NCBI GenBank assembly: GCA_001818355.1
Contig: MHKJ01000053.1
Span: 30,277 to 40,207 of the forward strand
Origin: Candidatus Kerfeldbacteria bacterium RIFOXYC2_FULL_38_9
Lineage (GTDB): Bacteria; Patescibacteriota; Patescibacteriia; UBA9570; XYC2-FULL-38-9
DNA length: 9,931 bases
Direction of reading: 5' to 3'
The notes beneath the pieces are model-generated. The model saw nothing but the letters and a program-made list of their open reading frames with translations. It made no database searches and was not told where the DNA came from. Positions 6,383 to 9,931 of the stretch are shown here, in pieces (positions within the stretch are counted from its first letter, which is position 1; each line of letters starts with the position of its first letter). Position numbers and translations under genes: made by a program.

Positions 6383-6402
6383 ATCTTAAAAAACAGTATA
6401 CT
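6374..6402 (+). promoter_or_regulatory. Promoter of the 83-aa membrane protein gene
   Basis: TTGTGT (6374-6379), a 17-base spacer, then TATACT (6397-6402). The -10 box ends 7 bases before the ATG at 6410, so the transcript would begin at or within a base or two of the start codon: a leaderless mRNA. The -10 lies inside the perfect palindrome ACAGTATACTGT. Confidence 0.6.
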
Positions 6403-6404
6403 GT
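6393..6404. promoter_or_regulatory. Perfect 12-bp palindrome over a -10 box (possible operator)
   Basis: ACAGTATACTGT is its own reverse complement and covers the -10 hexamer of the plus-strand promoter. This position and symmetry suit a dimeric repressor site. No regulator gene is adjacent, so this is inference from sequence form only. Confidence 0.3.
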
Positions 6405-6409
6405 GAATT

Positions 6410-6661
6410 ATGGGTACTGAAGTATTTCCAACTATTCTCTTCTTTCTTAAAATAGTAGTAATTGCCGTGATTATGATGGCGTTATTATTGATTTTGATTG
6501 CCACTTTAGAATATCGCTATAATAGTTATGAAGATAAAAAAAAGAAAGAAGAAATGAAAAGCCATATTGTAACCGGCTTAATTTCCATCGTTGTTATTCT
6601 GATAGTTTATTTCTTGTTTTCCGCCCTAGGGCCGATTTTTAATCTTTTGTTTCAGTCCTAA
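6410..6661 (+). CDS. Small two-helix membrane protein, unknown function
   Basis: I do not recognise this 83-residue protein with certainty. It has two long hydrophobic helices (about 8-33 and 53-80) separated by a highly charged stretch (residues 34-51, containing KKKKEEMK), which should face the cytoplasm under the positive-inside rule. The shape resembles the short two-helix T4SS pilin-like proteins common in Patescibacteria, but the usual glycine pair before the charged loop is absent, so this is only a possibility. The start is favoured because the -10 box lies 7 bases upstream, implying a leaderless transcript. The TAA stop directly abuts the stop of the convergent M50 protease gene, with no terminator between them. 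Confidence 0.75.
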   Translation: MGTEVFPTILFFLKIVVIAVIMMALLLILIATLEYRYNSYEDKKKKEEMKSHIVTGLISIVVILIVYFLFSALGPIFNLLFQS

Positions 6662-7291
6662 CTAAAAAATCAAATTGATCGTTATTTTGTAGAAAAAATA
6701 GAAAATTTTACTGATAAAAGAGCCACCAAAAAATACCAAGGCTAAAAGCAACCAGGTACCGTAACGTTCTAAAGCGAAAATTACTTCTTGGTATTTTTGG
6801 GCGATAAAAGTGTATAAAATTTTAGAACCGTCCAAAGGTGGAATGGGAATTAAATTAAAAACCGCCAGCAAAATATTAACTTGAATCAAATTGATAAAAA
6901 ACATCACCATCAAATTTTGGATATTGATTTGACCGTTGATCTGATAAAGGAAGTGTAAAATAAGCCCGATAAACACCACAAAAATAACATTGGAAACCGG
7001 ACCGGCCAAAGCTACCAAAAGAGATCCGTATTTTTTATATTTTAAATTATAAGGATTAAACGGAGTGGGTTTGGCCCAACCAAAACCCGCTACCACCAAT
7101 AAAGCAAATCCCAACCAATCAATATGGGCTAAAGGATTCAAACTTAAACGACCTTCAATCTCGGCCGTGTGATCTCCTTGTAATTTACCGGCTAAAGCAT
7201 GGGAAAATTCGTGAATGGTGAGTCCCAGCACAATAGCTAAAATCCACAACAAAAAATTTAAGGGGTTGTCTAAAAAATTGTTTATTAACAT
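6662..7291 (-). CDS. Site-2-protease-like M50 family zinc metalloprotease
   Basis: Multi-pass inner-membrane protein predicted to cleave substrates within the bilayer. The zinc motif HEFSH is at 27-31 in the first helix, and the second motif N-x-x-P-x-PPLDG is at 146-155, its Asp154 being the expected third ligand. Other family marks are GRLSLNPLAHID (47-58) and GWAKPTPFNP (71-80). At 209 residues with no PDZ domain it belongs to the compact YwhC-like group rather than RseP. About five hydrophobic segments are visible. The substrate is unknown. It ends in TAG directly against the 83-aa gene. The region upstream is shared with the rpmB promoter; no convincing promoter of its own was found. Confidence 0.92.
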   Translation of the reverse strand: MLINNFLDNPLNFLLWILAIVLGLTIHEFSHALAGKLQGDHTAEIEGRLSLNPLAHIDWLGFALLVVAGFGWAKPTPFNPYNLKYKKYGSLLVALAGPVSNVIFVVFIGLILHFLYQINGQINIQNLMVMFFINLIQVNILLAVFNLIPIPPLDGSKILYTFIAQKYQEVIFALERYGTWLLLALVFFGGSFISKIFYFFYKITINLIF

Positions 7292-7298
7292 AAAATAA

Positions 7299-7327
7299 TT
7301 GACAAATAAGAAATAAAAAGATAGAAT
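7299..7327 (+). promoter_or_regulatory. rpmB promoter
   Basis: A perfect TTGACA (7299-7304), a 17-base spacer, then TAGAAT (7322-7327, five of six consensus bases). Transcription would start near 7334, about 33 bases before the rpmB ATG. This is one of the clearest promoters in the window. Confidence 0.75.
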
Positions 7328-7366
7328 GCAAAGACTGTCACTTTATTATTACGATATTAAGAGCAT

Positions 7367-7543
7367 ATGTCAAAAATTTGCGATGTGTGCGGACGCGGCT
7401 ATCTGAAAGGAAATGCCCGCTCTCACTCTAAACGAGCCACTATTAAACGCCAACAAGTCAATTTACAAACCACCACTATTGCCGGCAAAAAAGTAAAAGC
7501 TTGTACCCGTTGTATTAAAACCAGCGCCAAAGTAGGAGCCTAA
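7367..7543 (+). CDS. rpmB: 50S ribosomal protein L28 (bL28)
   Basis: Small 50S subunit protein, here 58 residues. Translation from the ATG at 7367 gives MSKICDVCGRG at the start, then GNARSHSKRATIKRQQ, and a second cysteine pair CTRC near the end (46-49). The two CxxC pairs (Cys5/Cys8 and Cys46/Cys49) would form a zinc ribbon, so this is the cysteine-containing form of L28. It is a single-gene transcript: a strong promoter upstream and an intrinsic terminator right after its TAA. A weak purine stretch AAGAG 3 bases before the ATG is too close to be a good Shine-Dalgarno. The gene is alone among unrelated neighbours, as is common for rpmB. Confidence 0.95.
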   Translation: MSKICDVCGRGYLKGNARSHSKRATIKRQQVNLQTTTIAGKKVKACTRCIKTSAKVGA

Positions 7544-7549
7544 AAAAAC

Positions 7550-7578
7550 AAAACACCGGAAAATTTCCGGTGTTTTTT
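7550..7578. terminator. Bidirectional intrinsic terminator for rpmB and sod
   Basis: AAAACACCGGAAA (7550-7562) is perfectly complementary to 7564-7576, with a T-run on the right for rpmB and, read on the other strand, a T-rich tract (GTGTTTTGTTTTTTTA) for the sod transcript. It lies between the two convergent stops (7543 and 7589), so it serves both. Confidence 0.88.
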
Positions 7579-7588
7579 ATAATCTTTT

Positions 7589-8155
7589 TTAACTCAAACG
7601 TTGAGCAACCACCGGCCAATTTATGGCCTTAAAAAAGCTCTTTAAATAATCCGCGCGCGCCATGCCGTAGTCCAACACAAAAGCATGTTCAAACACATCA
7701 CATACCAAAAGCGGTTTGGCGCCCACTAAATGTCCGGCATCGTGTTCATTGATCCAAACATTAAAGAGTTTTTTAGCATCTTGATCATAATAAAGAATCG
7801 CCCAACCAATGCCGCGCAAAGTGGCCACGGCCTCGAAATCTTTTTGCCAACGAGCAAAAGAGCCGAAATCACGCTCTATTGCTTTTTTAATACTGGTTGC
7901 ACCAACAACACCCGCCGCGTCTTTAATTAAGTTATCAAAATACAATTCGTGCAAACGCATACCGTCAAACTCCCAACCAAAGCGACGTTTCATCTCCGCA
8001 TATTGTGGTGTACCTACTTCCGCGGTTTTAAAATTTTCCAACAAAGTATTGGTATTTTTAACATAGCCTTGATAAAGTTTAAAGTGAGTTTGCAGTAAAT
8101 TATCGGAAAAACCCGCTAAACCCAAGAGACTATTATAATCTTTTTCTTGATACAT
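7589..8155 (-). CDS. sod: Fe/Mn-family superoxide dismutase
   Basis: Converts superoxide to oxygen and hydrogen peroxide in the cytoplasm. The four metal ligands can be placed as His24, His69, Asp153 and His157, the last two in the DVFEHAFVLDYG block. The length of 188 is near the usual 190-210 and there is no signal peptide. The active site is divergent. The first helix reads HFKLYQGYV, one residue shorter than the usual H-x3-H-x3-Y-V, so Tyr28 takes the place of the second-sphere histidine. Gly65 sits at the -4 position from His69 as in Mn enzymes, and His138 occupies the site of the Mn-type glutamine, so the metal cannot be called. It lies 19 bases after ahpC and ends at a shared terminator. 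Confidence 0.93.
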   Translation of the reverse strand: MYQEKDYNSLLGLAGFSDNLLQTHFKLYQGYVKNTNTLLENFKTAEVGTPQYAEMKRRFGWEFDGMRLHELYFDNLIKDAAGVVGATSIKKAIERDFGSFARWQKDFEAVATLRGIGWAILYYDQDAKKLFNVWINEHDAGHLVGAKPLLVCDVFEHAFVLDYGMARADYLKSFFKAINWPVVAQRLS

Positions 8156-8174
8156 ATATTTGTTAATTTAAGAA

Positions 8175-8759
8175 TTAAATTTTACCGACTAAATCAACAC
8201 CCGGTTTTAAAGTTTTTGCTCCGGGTTTCCAACTGGCCGGACAAACTTGATCACCGTGCTCGCGTACAAACTGCGCGGCTTGCAGTTTACGCAATAACTC
8301 CGCGCTGTTACGGCCAAGGCTGTTATCGTGTATTTCTAAAGCCTTTAATACCCCGTCCGGATCGATGACAAAACTGCCGCGCAAAGAAAGTCCTTCCTTT
8401 TCCAAATAAGTACCAAAAGTTTTGCATAATTTTCCAGTGGGGTCAGCCAACATGGGAAAAGTGATGGTCTTGATGGCCTCAGATTCATCATGCCAAGCTT
8501 TATGAACAAAAGCAGTGTCTGTGCTGACACTTAAAACTTCTGCACCCAATTTTTGAAACTCCGAATAATTTTCTCCCATTTCTTTAAGCTCGGTCGGACA
8601 CACAAAAGTAAAATCCGCCGGGTAAAAAAACAAAATCAACCACTTGCCTTTATAGTCAGCTAGTTTAACTTTTTTAATTTGCGCTTGATGAAACACCTCA
8701 AATTGCTCTTGGGCAATGCCATTTTCCAAATTGAGTAAATTTTCTCCTACTTTAATCAT
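8175..8759 (-). CDS. ahpC: Typical 2-Cys peroxiredoxin (AhpC/Prx1 type)
   Basis: Thiol peroxidase that reduces hydrogen peroxide and organic peroxides. The active-site motif P47-x3-T51-x2-C54 (in PADFTFVCPTEL) holds the peroxidatic cysteine, with Arg127 the likely catalytic arginine, and the resolving cysteine is Cys173 in VCPASWKPG near the C-terminus. At 194 residues it matches the AhpC family (about 187). Homodimers would form Cys54-Cys173 disulfides. The reductant (AhpF, thioredoxin or other) is not in the window. It is first in a two-gene operon with sod, so the hydrogen peroxide made by Sod would be removed by this enzyme. A good promoter lies 29 bases upstream; no OxyR-like site was recognised. 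Confidence 0.95.
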   Translation of the reverse strand: MIKVGENLLNLENGIAQEQFEVFHQAQIKKVKLADYKGKWLILFFYPADFTFVCPTELKEMGENYSEFQKLGAEVLSVSTDTAFVHKAWHDESEAIKTITFPMLADPTGKLCKTFGTYLEKEGLSLRGSFVIDPDGVLKALEIHDNSLGRNSAELLRKLQAAQFVREHGDQVCPASWKPGAKTLKPGVDLVGKI

Positions 8760-8787
8760 AGTTTTAAAATTATTTATTTAATGAATT

Positions 8788-8816
8788 AGCATACACCTAA
8801 ACTAATTTCGTGACAA
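8788..8816 (-). promoter_or_regulatory. ahpC-sod operon promoter
   Basis: On the minus strand TTGTCA (plus 8811-8816), 17 bases, then TATGCT (plus 8788-8793). Transcription would start near 8781 and give a short leader of about 22 bases. A DnaA box lies 11 bases upstream of the -35. Confidence 0.65.
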
Positions 8817-8827
8817 ACCTGAAGGGC

Positions 8828-8836
8828 TGTGGATAA
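8828..8836 (+). promoter_or_regulatory. Perfect DnaA-box sequence upstream of ahpC
   Basis: TGTGGATAA, complement of TTATCCACA, lies just upstream of the ahpC promoter. It is the second perfect copy in the window, and again is intergenic and next to a promoter. Confidence 0.35.
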
Positions 8837-8897
8837 GTAAAAATAAAATTATACAGCTTAATGTTTATAAGTATGTTTAATTAAATTTTTTTTAAAG

Positions 8898-8926
8898 ATT
8901 TAAACCTCTAAAATCGACCGTGTCAA
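8898..8926 (-). promoter_or_regulatory. Weak second promoter candidate for ahpC
   Basis: On the minus strand TTGACA (plus 8921-8926), 17 bases, then TTAAAT (plus 8898-8903, four of six). It would give a leader of about 130 bases before ahpC. In such AT-rich DNA a match of this quality can arise by chance. Confidence 0.28.
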
Positions 8927-8952
8927 ACGAACGGCAAATACTATATGGTTTA

Positions 8953-9573
8953 TTAAGGGTTATAAACCGGAGGGGTAATAACTTTATAGCCACCGTTCAT
9001 TAATTTTACATGATACTCAAAGATGTCTTGTGAGGGCATTTCTTCTTCTGTGGCACCACAACACGGACCTAACACATAAGGATCACCGTTCTCAGCAATA
9101 AACTGTACTTGTGCGACATATTCAAAGCTGCTGTCATTAGCGGTGCGTGCAATAGACAAAATTTTAACCGGTAAACAAGTTTGTACCCTTTCACAATAGG
9201 CCTGCAAAACTTTGATGTGATCGTTACGCTCATCCTCATCAACAAATGAGCTCATGGTTTCCCATTCATTTGGCGCAAATAAAGTTAAAGCGCCTGTGTA
9301 TTTTTTATCTGTCAAAGCGCTAAAAAACGCTTCTAAGGCAAATTGTGCTTTTTGGTCTTCGGTAACAATTTCCGCACGATCTTCATTGGTATTTTCTGTA
9401 TTAACGCTTCTTGTTTCCGAATTAACATTAACATTGACGTTAGTAATGTTTGGTGTCGAATTATTTCGATTGGCATTAACACCTAAAAAAATTAAAACCA
9501 ATCCTATTGTCAAAATTATTAAGAATAAAACTAGATATCTATTTTTTTCATGTGAATCTGATTTTTGCTTCAT
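8953..9573 (-). CDS. Membrane-anchored extracytoplasmic protein, unknown function
   Basis: A 206-residue protein I cannot assign to a family. It has a short charged N-terminus, one transmembrane helix (about 12-31), an Asn/Thr/Val-rich linker (about 33-65) typical of disordered spacers, and a globular C-terminal domain (about 70-206). The helix-rich beginning of this domain (DQKAQFALEAFFSALTDKKY), followed by beta-like segments, is reminiscent of NTF2-like or lumazine-binding-like folds, but this is only inference. It has four cysteines (127, 133, and the adjacent 171 and 172) that could form disulfides outside the membrane. The positive N-terminus suggests the domain faces outward. It is transcribed divergently from the secreted protein at the right edge. 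No terminator follows. Confidence 0.8.
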   Translation of the reverse strand: MKQKSDSHEKNRYLVLFLIILTIGLVLIFLGVNANRNNSTPNITNVNVNVNSETRSVNTENTNEDRAEIVTEDQKAQFALEAFFSALTDKKYTGALTLFAPNEWETMSSFVDEDERNDHIKVLQAYCERVQTCLPVKILSIARTANDSSFEYVAQVQFIAENGDPYVLGPCCGATEEEMPSQDIFEYHVKLMNGGYKVITPPVYNP

Positions 9574-9598
9574 ATTTAATTTTTAATCATAATTACTA

Positions 9599-9628
9599 TC
9601 TATAGTAGCAATTATATCGTTTTTGCAA
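9599..9628 (-). promoter_or_regulatory. Candidate promoter for the membrane-anchored protein
   Basis: On the minus strand TTGCAA (plus 9623-9628), 18 bases, then TATAGA (plus 9599-9604). A TATAAT-like box also lies between them, with no good -35, so the exact start is uncertain. Confidence 0.38.
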
Positions 9629-9635
9629 AAGACTA

Positions 9636-9663
9636 ATGACTTTTCAAAAAAAGGTGCTATAAT
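9636..9663 (+). promoter_or_regulatory. Candidate extended -10 promoter for the Ig-like protein
   Basis: TGCTATAAT (9655-9663) is a perfect extended -10 element. The -35 is weak: ATGACT at 9636-9641, 16 bases upstream. Transcription would begin near 9670. Confidence 0.5.
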
Positions 9664-9693
9664 ATAAATAATTAATAAATCATCATTAAAAAA

Positions 9694-9931
9694 ATGATTA
9701 TGAAAAAATGGAGGATAAAATTGAGTTTGGTTTTAGCCTTAACTTTAGGTTTTTGGCTAAGTTCAACTGCGACTAGTTTGGCCAAATCTTCAGATGTGCC
9801 AACTTACACCTTAAAAACACCGGTTTTAACCACCCCTCAAGACGGAGACACCATTACCAAGCCTTACATCCACTTTACCGGCACCGGCAACGCTGACCAA
9901 AACGTGGTAGTGCGTATTAACAACCGACAAG
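9694..9931 (+). CDS. Secreted Ig-like-domain protein, N-terminus only
   Basis: The first 79 codons of a gene that runs off the right edge. A signal peptide is clear: a basic n-region (KKWRIK), a hydrophobic core at about 10-23, and a likely cleavage after Ala30 (TSLA-KS). The mature part has the rhythm of bacterial Ig-like repeats: TPVLTTPQDGDTI, then YIHFTGTGNADQNVVVRINNRQ, where G-T-G followed by V-V-V-R-I-N marks the beta strands. It is probably a cell-surface or secreted adhesion-type or multi-domain protein. Starts at 9694 and 9700 (ATG) give the basic n-region. An in-frame TTG at 9721 has a perfect GGAGG six bases upstream but would lose these charges, so I prefer ATG. Confidence 0.8.
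   Translation, partial: MIMKKWRIKLSLVLALTLGFWLSSTATSLAKSSDVPTYTLKTPVLTTPQDGDTITKPYIHFTGTGNADQNVVVRINNRQ

Noticed and set aside
9682..9698. Small inverted repeat ATCATT/AATGAT over the start codon of the last gene
   Set aside because: A six-base AT-only stem is too weak to claim regulation.
1..9931. Recoded UGA (as Gly or Trp) suggested by the absence of TGA among the visible stop codons
   Set aside because: All complete genes end in TAA or TAG, but none needs an in-frame TGA to be full-length, and the sample is only about a dozen genes in AT-rich DNA.
1..9931. CRISPR array, insertion sequence, tRNA, rRNA or replication origin
   Set aside because: No regularly spaced repeats, transposase, terminal inverted repeats, cloverleaf or cluster of DnaA boxes was seen on reading both strands.

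Overview
The window is a bacterial chromosome segment, AT-rich with a slightly less AT-rich coding part, dominated by a minus-strand translation gene cluster in the classic str/S10 order: rpsL, rpsG, fusA, tuf, rpsJ, rplC, rplD (reading from about 6165 down to the left edge). Small gene sizes, tight packing, near-total lack of Shine-Dalgarno sequences, a short L28 carrying two CxxC pairs and short membrane proteins of unknown function suggest a small-genome bacterium of the Candidate Phyla Radiation (Patescibacteria, perhaps the Parcubacteria side). That placement is inference; no 16S rRNA is present.

Layout. 1-457: rplD, cut by the left edge. 467-1102: rplC. 1103-1275: a leader with a strong intrinsic-terminator hairpin and a possible antiterminator strand. 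1276-1641: rpsJ. 1714-2885: tuf, which carries a frameshift explained by an apparent 22-nt deletion between 11-nt repeats. 2886-3063: two tandem sigma70-type promoters for tuf and a perfect DnaA box. 3064-5211: fusA. 5233-5697: rpsG. 5743-6165: rpsL, behind a leader of about 180 nt with several hairpins. 6354-6402: overlapping divergent promoters; the plus-strand one drives an apparently leaderless mRNA for an 83-aa two-helix membrane protein (6410-6661). This gene meets a site-2-protease-like M50 metalloprotease (6662-7291, minus) stop to stop.

From 7292 onward: rpmB (L28, 7367-7543, plus) with a clear promoter and a bidirectional terminator shared with the ahpC-sod oxidative-defence operon (minus, 8759 to 7589). 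Next are a membrane-anchored extracytoplasmic protein of unknown function (8953-9573, minus) and, divergent from it, the 5' end of a secreted Ig-like-domain protein (from 9694, cut by the right edge).

How the genes work together: the left two thirds build the ribosome (S12, S7, S10, L3, L4) and supply the two elongation GTPases EF-G and EF-Tu. The middle is membrane protein processing, and ahpC plus sod form a two-step superoxide/peroxide detoxification pair. I found no CRISPR array, transposon, tRNA or rRNA. There is no obviously new multi-gene system. The best candidates for undescribed biology are the attenuator-like leader between rpsJ and rplC, the structured rpsL leader, and the overlapping divergent promoters with a palindrome over the -10 of a leaderless membrane-protein gene.
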